Below are positions 27,994 through 36,056 of a DNA stretch of 64,000 bases, one piece after another. The position numbers and the translations under genes were made by a program. Below the pieces are notes generated by a model. That model had not been told where the DNA came from. It searched no databases and saw only the letters and a program-made list of their open reading frames with translations. Every line of letters starts with the position of its first letter. Positions within the stretch are counted from its first letter, which is position 1. Source of the DNA: an uncultured Eubacteriales bacterium (GTDB taxonomy: Bacteria; Bacillota; Clostridia; Tissierellales; Peptoniphilaceae); the NCBI GenBank assembly GCA_900539725.1, contig UQDI01000002.1:1-64000 (forward strand). The letters run 5' to 3'.

Positions 27994-28800
27994 ATGAAAA
28001 AGAAATTAATTTTACTAATGACTATGCTAATGGCGGTGGCCATGCTACTTACAGGATGCAATAAAAATAAAACAGAAGAGCCAAAAGAAAAGGCTAAGCA
28101 AGAAGAAAAGACTGAGAGCCGTGACAATGGCGAAGAAGAAATGAGTGAAGAAGAGAAGAAAAATCTTGAATACGCCGAACTTGTTAAGAGGACTAAGGGA
28201 ATCTCGGGCCTTATAGAAGGAGACTTAGTTACTCAATATGTAAAAATTGCTAAAGCAGAGGAAGATACGGATAAACTTACGCTGCTACTATCATATGCCG
28301 AACTTGCTTACATCTATGAGGACCACGTTTTTACAAACACAGCTGGTATGCAAATGCCTCTAAAACTTGTTTATGAGAAGAAGGGCGATGACTACGAGCT
28401 AAAAGAAAAGATTAGCCCTGAAGATGGAGACGGGTTTTATGATTCATTACTTAAAATGGTAGACGGAGATAAAAATATTGCCCAAGAGATTGCTAGTGAT
28501 GCCATGATTGGCAGTTTCGCAGATGTGATGAAAGACTTATACAAAAAGGCTGAAGAAGCAGGGCTAAAGGACTTCGAACTAGACCTTGACAATGCACCTG
28601 GCTATCCAAAGGACGAGTCACTATTCTTAGAAGACGTTCCTAATGAGCCGAAGAATACCATTGTCATAGTTAATAAGGAAGAATACGAAAAAGCAAAGAA
28701 AAACGAAGACAATAGCGACTGGCCGCATGTAGAAGGCTTGGTATATGATAAAGAAACTAAACTTGCTATTAAGAGCATCATAGACGATTTTACTAAGTAG
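27994..28800 (+). CDS. Lipoprotein, function unknown
   Basis: This encodes 268 residues with lipobox LTGC (Cys at about residue 22) and a Lys/Glu-rich linker. It begins 1 nt after the ATP-grasp gene, so it is in the operon. The mature domain is mainly helical and acidic and has no motif I know. A terminator follows. Confidence 0.75.
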   Translation: MKKKLILLMTMLMAVAMLLTGCNKNKTEEPKEKAKQEEKTESRDNGEEEMSEEEKKNLEYAELVKRTKGISGLIEGDLVTQYVKIAKAEEDTDKLTLLLSYAELAYIYEDHVFTNTAGMQMPLKLVYEKKGDDYELKEKISPEDGDGFYDSLLKMVDGDKNIAQEIASDAMIGSFADVMKDLYKKAEEAGLKDFELDLDNAPGYPKDESLFLEDVPNEPKNTIVIVNKEEYEKAKKNEDNSDWPHVEGLVYDKETKLAIKSIIDDFTK

Positions 28801-28809
28801 AAATAAATT

Positions 28810-28846
28810 TTTTAGCCTTGCCTATTGACAGGGCTAAAATATTTTT
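28810..28846 (+). terminator. Terminator of the methyltransferase-to-lipoprotein operon
   Basis: TTTTAGCCTTG (28810-28820) pairs with CAGGGCTAAAA (28829-28839), then AT-rich run TATTTTT. Confidence 0.75.
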
Positions 28847-28854
28847 ATAAGAGC

Positions 28855-28883
28855 TTGTATTTTTAGCGAGTTTAGGTTATAAT
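28855..28883 (+). promoter_or_regulatory. Promoter of the 28918 gene
   Basis: TTGTAT (28855-28860), 17-bp spacer, TATAAT (28878-28883). Confidence 0.75.
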
Positions 28884-28917
28884 ATTAAATGAAGACAAAC
28901 TAGAAAGGAAGTGCAAG

Positions 28918-29175
28918 ATGAAAGAATTAGAATTAAAAGTCATGAGATCGGAGTCATCAAACGGCTTATACATAGAGCTTGGTCAAGGAGTAATTGACTT
29001 TACCAAGGCAATCAAGGCTAAGATATATTTATCAGTTGACGATAAAAAGGTAGAAGCAAGTATGATTAAATTCCCGAAGGATATATATGTAATACCGCTT
29101 AAAGAAAGACAGCTTAGAGTACTTAAGGTCGAAGAGGGTAAGACATATACTTTTAAAATTGAAAATAGAAGATAA
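28918..29175 (+). CDS. Small protein, function unknown
   Basis: This encodes 85 residues. It is a mixed beta-rich, charged protein without signal peptide or membrane segment; the C-terminal half (RQLRVLKVEEGKTYTFKIENR) looks like a beta sandwich strand series. The ATG follows GAAAGGAAGTG. It has its own promoter and terminator, so it is monocistronic. No homologue is recognised. Confidence 0.65.
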   Translation: MKELELKVMRSESSNGLYIELGQGVIDFTKAIKAKIYLSVDDKKVEASMIKFPKDIYVIPLKERQLRVLKVEEGKTYTFKIENRR

Positions 29176-29188
29176 TTTAATAAATTAC

Positions 29189-29217
29189 AAGGCAAAACTT
29201 AGATGTTTTGCCTTTTT
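29189..29217 (+). terminator. Terminator of the 28918 gene
   Basis: AAGGCAAAAC (29189-29198) and GTTTTGCCTT (29205-29214), perfect 10-bp stem, then T run. Confidence 0.85.
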
Positions 29218-29264
29218 GTTTATATAGAAGCGTGATTTGTTTTATGCATGAATCGATTTTGGCA

Positions 29265-29296
29265 AAATAAAAAGGCCTCACACGCGTGAAGCCTTA
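29265..29296 (-). terminator. Terminator of the minus-strand ferredoxin gene
   Basis: On the minus strand AAGGCTTCAC-GCGT-GTGAGGCCTT forms a 10-bp stem followed by TTTATTTT. Confidence 0.75.
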
Positions 29297-29313
29297 GTCC
29301 AATGCTCTTATGT

Positions 29314-29481
29314 CTAGTTTGGTTGTGGAGCATCTACTGGACAAACGCTGTTGCATTGACCGCAGTCGATGCATTTGTCTTCGTCAATTATGTAGATATC
29401 GCCTTCTGATATAGCGTCAACTGGACATTCTGGTAAACATTGTCCGCATGCTATACATTCTTCTGAAATTTTGTATGCCAT
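29314..29481 (-). CDS. 2[4Fe-4S] ferredoxin, clostridial type
   Basis: This encodes 55 residues, the typical length. Two C-x2-C-x2-C-x3-CP motifs are present: CIACGQCLPECP and CIDCGQCNSVCP, and the protein starts MAYKISEECI. It is a soluble low-potential electron carrier, likely the partner of the hydrogenase and of other fermentative redox enzymes. The start follows AAGGGAGGG. It is monocistronic behind a consensus promoter with a palindrome directly upstream. Confidence 0.95.
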   Translation of the reverse strand: MAYKISEECIACGQCLPECPVDAISEGDIYIIDEDKCIDCGQCNSVCPVDAPQPN

Positions 29482-29505
29482 TCATTATCCCTCCCTTGTA
29501 TTTTC

Positions 29506-29534
29506 ATTATAATTTATAAATATTCATTTGTCAA
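29506..29534 (-). promoter_or_regulatory. Consensus promoter of the ferredoxin gene
   Basis: Minus strand: TTGACA (29534-29529), 17-bp spacer, TATAAT (29511-29506). Confidence 0.88.
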
Positions 29535-29548
29535 GTGATTAGTATCAC
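29535..29548. promoter_or_regulatory. Palindrome GTGAT-N4-ATCAC next to the ferredoxin -35
   Basis: GTGAT (29535-29539) and ATCAC (29544-29548) are separated by TAGT, directly beyond the -35. The shape is like an FNR/Crp-family site (TTGAT-N4-ATCAA). The regulator is unknown. Confidence 0.5.
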
Positions 29549-29805
29549 ATTATATAGCTTTTGTAAAGATATAGCCAAATGACTGCTAGCGTCGGCATTA
29601 TAGTCAGAAACTTAATCTTTTGCGTCTTATGTCTGAAGATTAGCATAGAGACCACACCTAGTGGCGCACCGCCAATGGCTGCGAGACCCAAAAGCACCTT
29701 CTCAGGCGTTCTGTGCTTGTAATTGCCACTAGCCGCCTTGAACTTGTCGATGGCAAAGGCCAAGAAGCAAATTACATTTATGCTATAGAATAAATATTTA
29801 AGCAT
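29545..29805 (-). CDS. DUF1294 membrane protein
   Basis: This encodes 86 residues. Three hydrophobic segments and the pattern FAIDKFKA, RTPEKVLLGLAAIGGAPLG and FRHKTQKIKF match the DUF1294 family of small membrane proteins of unknown role. It is upstream of and divergent from the 29885 operon. Its stop lies beside the palindrome of the ferredoxin promoter. Confidence 0.82.
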   Translation of the reverse strand: MLKYLFYSINVICFLAFAIDKFKAASGNYKHRTPEKVLLGLAAIGGAPLGVVSMLIFRHKTQKIKFLTIMPTLAVIWLYLYKSYIM

Positions 29806-29837
29806 CTTATCACCGCTAATTATATACCCAAATTTGT

Positions 29838-29866
29838 TTGTTTTTACTCAGAATAAATGATATAAT
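29838..29866 (+). promoter_or_regulatory. Promoter of the 29885-35617 operon
   Basis: TTGTTT (29838-29843), 17-bp spacer, TATAAT (29861-29866), followed by AAGGAGG before the ATG. Confidence 0.7.
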
Positions 29867-29884
29867 ACTTATAAGGAGGCTTAT

Positions 29885-30580
29885 ATGGATCAAGTATCAG
29901 GCACAAATTTTTACATATATCAGGACAAGGACGACTTTTCTTTTGGGATAGATGCAATCCTTTTATCTGACTTTACAAAGGCTAAGAAGAATCATATAGA
30001 CCTTTGCACTGGCAATGGCATAGTCGCTTTAAGGCTAGCATATTTATATAAAGATGCGAGTATTGTCGGAGCCGATATTGATCATAAGGCGATAGAACTT
30101 TTTAATAAGTCCATAAGCATAAATAAGCTTGATGAGAGAGTTAAGGCTATGGAAATGGATATAAGAGAAGTAGAAAAGCACTTCAAGAAAAATGCTTTTG
30201 ATAGCCTCTCGGTTAATCCGCCTTATCTAAATCCCAAGGACAACATTGCCTCGGGCGATTATAAAAGGCAGGAGCTCTTACTAAACTTAGACGATATAGC
30301 AAGGGCAGCGAGCTATTTACTTAAGCCATATAGCAAAATCTATATGGTTCATAGACCGGCTAGGCTTGTTGACATCATCTTGAGCTTCAAAAACTATGGC
30401 ATTAACTTAAGAAGATTAAGAGCAGTAAAACCATTTGCGGAGAAAAAGGCTAATATGATACTTTTAGAGCTAGAAAAGTCTGAAAAAGTGGGCTTTGATT
30501 ACATGAATGAGCTAGTCGTTTACGAATCTGACGGCACTTACACAGAGGAAGTAAAGGAGATTTACTATGGAAATGAATAA
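29885..30580 (+). CDS. tRNA1(Val) adenine-N6 methyltransferase-like (TrmN6/YfiC family)
   Basis: This encodes 231 residues. It starts with a Q/F-rich beta region ending DFSFGIDAILLSDF, then the SAM site IDLCTGNGIVALRLA, the acidic GADIDHKAIEL and the catalytic NPPY (VNPPYLNP), which marks N6-adenine methylases. The family modifies A37 of tRNA-Val. It overlaps rsmI by 14 nt, an arrangement common in Firmicutes. Confidence 0.85.
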   Translation: MDQVSGTNFYIYQDKDDFSFGIDAILLSDFTKAKKNHIDLCTGNGIVALRLAYLYKDASIVGADIDHKAIELFNKSISINKLDERVKAMEMDIREVEKHFKKNAFDSLSVNPPYLNPKDNIASGDYKRQELLLNLDDIARAASYLLKPYSKIYMVHRPARLVDIILSFKNYGINLRRLRAVKPFAEKKANMILLELEKSEKVGFDYMNELVVYESDGTYTEEVKEIYYGNE

Positions 30581-31403
30581 AGGCACTTTATATATAGTCG
30601 CAACGCCCATAGGTAACTACGAGGACATCACTTTGCGTGCGTTAAACGTATTAAAGTCTGTTGACTACATTGCTTGCGAGGACACAAGGCACACAGGGGT
30701 CTTACTAAAGCACTATGAGATAAAAAAGCCGCTCTTTGCTTATCACAAATTTAACGAGACGGATAAGTCATCATATATACTCGAACTTTTGAGTGAGGGC
30801 AAGAGCGTTGCCATAGTCTCGGATGCGGGCTCGCCTGGCATCTCCGACCCGGGTGTGATTGCGGCGTGTGCTGCGAGAGAGGCGGGCTACACTGTTACAG
30901 CCATACCGGGTGCTACAGCCTTTGTCACATCGCTCATGGCGAGCGGCCTTGACCTTAGTCACTTCGCCTTCATTGGCTTTGCGCCACAAAAGGATGCAAA
31001 GCGCAAAAAGTTTATGCAAAGTTATAAATCATACGCCATGCCGCTTATATACTACGAAGCGCCTCATAGGCTCATCGCTTTTTTAAATACGGCGCTTGAG
31101 GTTTATGACGACAGAATGATTTTCATTAGTCGCGAGCTAACAAAAGTTTTTGAAGAGAATTTATATATGCGCCTTAGCGAGGCCATAGCCCACTTTACTG
31201 AGAATGAGCCGCGCGGCGAGTTTGTCATCACCATTACGGGTCTTGAAGACGGTGATGATGGCGAGACAATTGACATAAATGAAGCGGCAAGAGCGCTTAT
31301 TGACGAAGGCCTAAGCATGAAGGACGCGACAAACAAGTTAAAGGAGCTTGGCTTTAAGAAGAATGATGCCTATAAGGCGCTGCTTGAGATAAAGGAAGAC
31401 TAA
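30567..31403 (+). CDS. rsmI: 16S rRNA (cytidine1402-2'-O)-methyltransferase RsmI
   Basis: This encodes 278 residues. GTLYIVATPIGNYEDITLRA, CEDTRHTGVLL, SDAGSPGISDPG and TAIPGATAFVTSL are the tetrapyrrole-methylase-fold signatures of RsmI (YraL). It 2'-O-methylates C1402 in the decoding centre. The first ATG (30567) or the one at 30573 may be used; both overlap the upstream gene. Confidence 0.95.
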   Translation: MEMNKGTLYIVATPIGNYEDITLRALNVLKSVDYIACEDTRHTGVLLKHYEIKKPLFAYHKFNETDKSSYILELLSEGKSVAIVSDAGSPGISDPGVIAACAAREAGYTVTAIPGATAFVTSLMASGLDLSHFAFIGFAPQKDAKRKKFMQSYKSYAMPLIYYEAPHRLIAFLNTALEVYDDRMIFISRELTKVFEENLYMRLSEAIAHFTENEPRGEFVITITGLEDGDDGETIDINEAARALIDEGLSMKDATNKLKELGFKKNDAYKALLEIKED

Positions 31404-31404
31404 G

Positions 31405-32343
31405 ATGTACGAAGATTTAATCATAAAGATGAGGGACCTCAACAATTTAATAAAAGAAAAGTCCATGGATATAGATAAGAGGGGCAGAGAAGGTCTTAAG
31501 AAGGAAATTTATTCTGGCCTTGCCGAGCAGTACATGATAGATGACGATATTGACCTAAAAATGTACGCTGATGAAGGCGGTCTCTGGGCTGTGGACGGCT
31601 CACTCAATAGGATAGGAAACCTTTATCCACACTACATAAGCGTGATAGATGCACTTGTGATATCGACAAAGGGCGGCTTTGAGCATAGAAAGAGCAGTCT
31701 TTACTCGCCAATGCAAGGGCAAGTGCAAGAGGAGGACGAATTTTCATTTGAGTCTGAAATGTACGTAAAAAAAGAGATGGCGAGGCTCGAGGTACGCGTC
31801 GTTATCGAGGCTTTAGAGAAAGAAACGCCCAAGATGATATTTATGGACGGCGGCTTTATTCGCTACATCATCAGCTGTAAGGAAGATTTTGAAGAGCTGA
31901 AAAAAATCTGTATTGAGCGGGGAATAATTTTAGCTGGGGTCATAGAAGAGATAAAGACATCAATACTTGGTAAAGAGCTGGACTTAAAGGCTTACGATAG
32001 AGAGATACTTTTCTCGCTACTTGATTATAAAGAGGCTATGCTTATCAATGACGAGATTAACAATAAGGCTGAAGAGGGCATAACGAGTGCCTTTGCGCGC
32101 ACATCGACCAAGCCTTATGCCATCGGCGTAGATATATCGACTGAACAAAAAGATTTTATGAAGGATGTGCTCAAAACCATAATCAAATTGACGCCAAAGG
32201 ATTCGAGAGGCATACCCATAATCTTGGATATAGTTGACAAGAAGGTCAAGATTACGGACGAACTTAAACAGAGAGTTCTAGTCAAGGAGCTTGACAAGGA
32301 CGTTTACGATAGATATTTTAACGAAGTGAGGAATTTTAGATGA
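31405..32343 (+). CDS. nurA: NurA-family 5'-3' nuclease
   Basis: This encodes 312 residues. WAVDGSLNRI (catalytic Asp at about 64), KMIFMDGGFIRY (Asp about 147) and the C-terminal acidic YAIGVDIS region fit the RNase-H-like NurA nuclease fold. It lies 1 nt after rsmI and overlaps herA by 4 nt. NurA works with the HerA ring ATPase in DNA end resection in archaea and thermophilic bacteria; here the adjacency supports the same partnership. Confidence 0.78.
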   Translation: MYEDLIIKMRDLNNLIKEKSMDIDKRGREGLKKEIYSGLAEQYMIDDDIDLKMYADEGGLWAVDGSLNRIGNLYPHYISVIDALVISTKGGFEHRKSSLYSPMQGQVQEEDEFSFESEMYVKKEMARLEVRVVIEALEKETPKMIFMDGGFIRYIISCKEDFEELKKICIERGIILAGVIEEIKTSILGKELDLKAYDREILFSLLDYKEAMLINDEINNKAEEGITSAFARTSTKPYAIGVDISTEQKDFMKDVLKTIIKLTPKDSRGIPIILDIVDKKVKITDELKQRVLVKELDKDVYDRYFNEVRNFR

Positions 32344-34178
32344 AGGTCTTAGGTTTAACAGGTACTAGCGAGGTTTATTTGGCCTCGAATGAGAGAAATT
32401 TTAGAATAAATGAGTTTTTGCTCGTTGAAGACGAGGTTAAGAACTATATTGGCGAAGTTGTTGAAGCGAACACCTTCAATCGCTTTATGCCTTTTGAAAA
32501 GGAAAATGATTTTGTTGATCAAAGCGTGATTGATTCTTTGTTGGCCTTGGGCTACGACGTGAACAACGAAGTCGTCTACTTAGCTAAGCTAAGGCTTTTA
32601 GAGGAAGCGATGTACCCAATCATGGCGGGCTCGGCTGTTAGAGTGCCTGAGTTTGATGAGATCAAGAGCCTCATCATCAAGTCATCGCCTAAAGATGGCT
32701 TGGTGCTTGGCGTTATCAAGAATACTGATGACCTTTACAAAAATGCGGACGAAGAGCTAAAAAATATTGTATATACTTTTGAAAATGGCGAGAGAAAAAA
32801 TCAAAAGGACCTTCCTTACATCTTCAATGTGAGCGAGTTAAGTCAGTACCCACACATAGGTGTCTTCGGCGGCTCTGGATCGGGTAAATCCTTTGCCCTA
32901 AGAGTAATTATCGAAGAGCTAATGAAAAAGAGGATACCGACTATAGTCTTAGACCCTCACTACGAGATGGATTTTAAGCTAAAGACCTACGACGAAGCGG
33001 CTGACTATAGCAATTTATATCAAAGTTTTTTGCTTGGTAAGGACGTTGGAGTTGATTTTAAGGACCTAAATGTCGGCGAGTTTAAAAATTTATTAAACGC
33101 AGCGGGTGCAATGACTGACGCGATGGATACTTCAGTTGATGAAGTATTCAAAAGAGGAGAGAGTGTCGACGCATTTAGACTTAGACTAAGTGAAATACTT
33201 GAAGCCCTTGATAGGACTGAGGACGCTCTCAATATGGATATGCAAACAGCAGAGCTAAATGGTGATGCAGCTGAGGCAGATAGGATAAGAAGATTACAAG
33301 GCTACCAAAAGACTTATGGCAGAAAATTAAATGCATCGAGCTTAAAGGGTATTAGCTGGAGATTTAGAAGACTTGTTCAGGACAATGTTTTTAGCAATAG
33401 CTCTGAAGCTTTAGAGGCAGCGCTTAGAAGCGGCAAGCTTATTTCATTAAAGGGATCAACAAGGCTCTTAGAAGTTTATTCATCATATATACTTAAGAAA
33501 TTTTATTACAAGAGAAGAGCCTATATAGATGCAAAACTACTTGGCACTAACGATGAAGACTACTTCCCACCATTTATCATAATCACAGACGAGGCACACA
33601 ATTTTGCTCCGAAGGCCTTTGAGAGCGCGTCAAAACCTATACTCAAAGAAGTTGCTCAAGAAGGAAGAAAATACGGTGTCTTCTTGATTTTAGCAACACA
33701 AAGAATAACCTTGCTTGATGATACTATCACGGCTCAGCTCAATACAAAATTTATACTAAGAACGGTTAGAGAGTCAGACATAAGTACCATAAAAGAGGAA
33801 ACAGACATAAGCTCAGACGATGCAAAGAGGCTTCCTTATTTAACTACAGGCGATGCCTTCATATCTGAAGCCTCCTTCGGTAGAACCATATTCACAAGAT
33901 TTCGTTTTGCCGACACCAAGGCCATAGACAAAGTAAATCCATTCTTAGAGCTAAAGGGCGAGACAGAAGATAAAATGATGGCAGTCTTTGAAGAGATAAA
34001 GGGAAGTTTGCCTATAAGCGATTTTAATCTAACTCGTGAGGCGGCGAGACTTGAAAAAACAGTCGGCACCATGAGCACAGAAGAATTTAAGGACATACTT
34101 GAGCGCCTTGCAGACGATGGTTACATCAGTAAGAGAACAAATCCATTCGGACAAAATGAATATATAGAGAAGGAATAA
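32340..34178 (+). CDS. herA: HerA-like hexameric DNA-pumping ATPase
   Basis: This encodes 612 residues. An N-terminal beta-barrel (HAS-like) domain of about 100 residues is followed by an FtsK/HerA ATPase: Walker A GGSGSGKS at 177-184, Walker B FIIITDEAH with Asp417-Glu418, and ATQRITLLD as the sensor region. A helical insertion of about 80 residues lies between 245 and 335. The ATG overlaps the nurA stop (ATGA), so the two are translationally coupled. It likely drives DNA through the NurA nuclease. Confidence 0.82.
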   Translation: MKVLGLTGTSEVYLASNERNFRINEFLLVEDEVKNYIGEVVEANTFNRFMPFEKENDFVDQSVIDSLLALGYDVNNEVVYLAKLRLLEEAMYPIMAGSAVRVPEFDEIKSLIIKSSPKDGLVLGVIKNTDDLYKNADEELKNIVYTFENGERKNQKDLPYIFNVSELSQYPHIGVFGGSGSGKSFALRVIIEELMKKRIPTIVLDPHYEMDFKLKTYDEAADYSNLYQSFLLGKDVGVDFKDLNVGEFKNLLNAAGAMTDAMDTSVDEVFKRGESVDAFRLRLSEILEALDRTEDALNMDMQTAELNGDAAEADRIRRLQGYQKTYGRKLNASSLKGISWRFRRLVQDNVFSNSSEALEAALRSGKLISLKGSTRLLEVYSSYILKKFYYKRRAYIDAKLLGTNDEDYFPPFIIITDEAHNFAPKAFESASKPILKEVAQEGRKYGVFLILATQRITLLDDTITAQLNTKFILRTVRESDISTIKEETDISSDDAKRLPYLTTGDAFISEASFGRTIFTRFRFADTKAIDKVNPFLELKGETEDKMMAVFEEIKGSLPISDFNLTREAARLEKTVGTMSTEEFKDILERLADDGYISKRTNPFGQNEYIEKE

Positions 34179-34180
34179 AG

Positions 34181-35617
34181 ATGAGAATATTTTTTTTAGC
34201 AGCAGAAGTGAGTCCCTTCGTCAAAACAAGGGGACTTGCCGAGACCATGAGGTGCCTTCCAAAAGAGGTCGCCAAAGAGGGTAACGACGTCTACGTCTTC
34301 ATCCCATTGCACAAGCCAATTAAAAGTGAATATCAAGAAAAGGTCGAGTTCATGTCATCCTACGGGGTCATGATGGGCGACGGCATTATCTATGCGAGCG
34401 TCTTCAAGTACGAAGAGGACGGCGTTAAATATATTTTTATTGCCAATGAAGATTATTTTGAGAGAGACAGAATTTATGGTGAGTTCGATGACGCAAAGCG
34501 CTACATCTTCTTTAGCAAGGCCGTTTTGGAATTTATTCAAATGTATGGGATTAAGCCAGACATCATTCACGCGAACGACTGGCACACAGGACTTGTGCCG
34601 ATTTTATTAAAGCAATATAGGAAGAGCGACAGCTATTACAGAGGCATCAAAACCGTATTCACCGTTCATAATTTAAAGTACCAAGGCGTTTTCAACCAAA
34701 ATATCATCGCCGGCATAGTAGATACCGACCTCGATGTACTTAAGGATCAAAATTATGAGTTCATCGACTCGATCAATATGCTTAAGGCAGGTATTGTCTC
34801 AGCGGATATAGTGACTACCATTAGTAAGTCCTTTAGAGACGAGTTAATGGATCCGCATTTCGGAGAAGGGCTCGAAGAAGTTTTTAAGGAGTATAGCTAC
34901 AAGTTTCACGGCATTGTCAATGGTATAGACAAGGAAAAATACAATCCGATGACGGACAAGGCTTTATTCAAAAATTACGATGCAAATGGCTTTAAGATTA
35001 AGAGATATAATAAGGAAGAAGTTCAAAACTACTATGGACTTAAAAAAGATGCTGAAAAGCCTCTAGTCATTATGATCAGCCGTATGAAGCGCTCGAAGGG
35101 CATTAAGCTCGTGATTGGCGCAATAGAAGAGATGGTTAAGCTCGACTGCAACTTCATCATCATGGGGACTGGCTTTAAGAGCTTCGAAGAAAAGTTTAGA
35201 GAGCTAGAAGAAAAGTACCCAGATAAGATGGCGGCAAGGATTTATTATAATGAGAACGAAGCGAGAAGATTATACGCCGCATCGGACATACTCTTGATGC
35301 CGTCGGAGCTTGAGCCTTGTGGATCAGCTCAAATGATTGCTATGCGCTACGGATCTTTGCCTTTAGTAAGGAAGGTTGGTGGACTTAAGGACACAGTCAT
35401 TGCTTATAATGATGACAAGGAGCATGCCAATGGTTTTGCCTTTGAAAACGTCGACCAGAATGAAATGTATGAGGCGCTTAATAGGGCGTTAAAATTATAT
35501 TATCAAGATGAGGACGAGTTCAATAGAGTGCTTAAGAATGCGATGAAGGTTGACAATGGCTGGAAAAATACTGCAGACGAATATTGTAAATTATATCACA
35601 ATTTATGTGATGAATAA
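34181..35617 (+). CDS. Glycogen/starch synthase family GT5 (GlgA-like), altered substrate loop
   Basis: This encodes 478 residues, full length for GlgA. AAEVSPFVKTRGLAE is the N-terminal ADP-glucose loop, but the usual KTGGL reads KTRGL: Lys15 is kept and the next-but-one Gly is Arg17. NDWHTGLVP, FTVHNLKYQGVF and the C-terminal EPCGSAQMIAMRYGSLP with GGLKDTV are otherwise normal. It would extend alpha-1,4-glucan from a nucleotide-glucose. No glgB, glgC, glgD or glgP is in the window; it is last in the nurA-herA operon. Activity with the Arg substitution is uncertain. Confidence 0.82.
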   Translation: MRIFFLAAEVSPFVKTRGLAETMRCLPKEVAKEGNDVYVFIPLHKPIKSEYQEKVEFMSSYGVMMGDGIIYASVFKYEEDGVKYIFIANEDYFERDRIYGEFDDAKRYIFFSKAVLEFIQMYGIKPDIIHANDWHTGLVPILLKQYRKSDSYYRGIKTVFTVHNLKYQGVFNQNIIAGIVDTDLDVLKDQNYEFIDSINMLKAGIVSADIVTTISKSFRDELMDPHFGEGLEEVFKEYSYKFHGIVNGIDKEKYNPMTDKALFKNYDANGFKIKRYNKEEVQNYYGLKKDAEKPLVIMISRMKRSKGIKLVIGAIEEMVKLDCNFIIMGTGFKSFEEKFRELEEKYPDKMAARIYYNENEARRLYAASDILLMPSELEPCGSAQMIAMRYGSLPLVRKVGGLKDTVIAYNDDKEHANGFAFENVDQNEMYEALNRALKLYYQDEDEFNRVLKNAMKVDNGWKNTADEYCKLYHNLCDE

Positions 35618-35631
35618 GTAATAAGAAAGTT

Positions 35632-35664
35632 AAAGCTCTTTGCTTAGTGCAAGGAGCTTTTCTT
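35632..35664 (+). terminator. Terminator after the glgA-like gene
   Basis: AAAGCTCTTTGC (35632-35643) pairs with GCAAGGAGCTTT (35649-35660), followed by TCTT. Confidence 0.75.
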
Positions 35665-35668
35665 ATAT

Positions 35669-35848
35669 AGTGACGAGTGTTTGCTGAGGTAAAATTGCTA
35701 AGGCTATGACGAGCGTTTGCTGAGGCAAAATTACTAAACGTATGACGGGCGTTTGAAGAAGCAAAATTACTAAGCTTATGACGAGCGTTTGCTGAAGTGA
35801 ATTTACTTATCATATGCTGGGCGGTTAAGTGAGCAAAATGATTATCGT
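35669..35848. repeat. Tandem array B: five degenerate 36-bp units
   Basis: Units start at 35669, 35705, 35741, 35777 and 35813. Most begin TATGACGAGCGTTTGCTGA. The reverse complement of the unit start, CGCTCGTCATA, is identical to a word in array A (22937-22947); CGCCCGTCATA and CCGCCCAGCATA of units 3 and 5 also match array A words. It fills the space between glgA and aspA. Confidence 0.85.
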
Positions 35849-35900
35849 GGCAAAACCATTATCGTGGCAAGACCATTATCGTGGCAAGTCCATTAGCAAG
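35841..35900. repeat. 17-bp tandem repeats at the end of array B
   Basis: ATTATCGTGGCAAAACC-type units start at 35841, 35858 and 35875, with a partial fourth at 35892. The word ATCGTGGCAA also occurs once just downstream of array A (23111-23120). Confidence 0.8.
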
Positions 35901-35963
35901 AAAATTTTATAAATATTTTTGAAGAGATTAAATTATTTCTTTCATATTCACTCATATAATGAC

Positions 35964-35979
35964 TGTGATTTAAGTCACA
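35964..35979. promoter_or_regulatory. Crp-type palindrome TGTGA-N6-TCACA
   Basis: TGTGA (35964-35968), TTTAAG, TCACA (35975-35979): a perfect match to the classic Crp-family site, about 78 bp before the -35 of aspA. A Crp/Fnr-family activator or repressor is implied; it is not encoded in the window. Confidence 0.55.
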
Positions 35980-36056
35980 ATGAATTATCTATTCACTTAG
36001 CTTGCAAATACTTTACTAGATTAAAAAATCTACGCCATTATCCTAGGTTTAAGCAC

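Noticed and set aside
35532..35813. Minus-strand ORF through array B with a 12-residue repeat
   Set aside because: It is antisense to the end of the glgA-like gene, has no clear ribosome site, and the frame is a by-product of the 36-bp repeat; the 17-bp units next to it break any frame.
35669..35900. CRISPR array
   Set aside because: The 36-bp period is due to contiguous degenerate repeats; there are no unique spacers and no cas genes.
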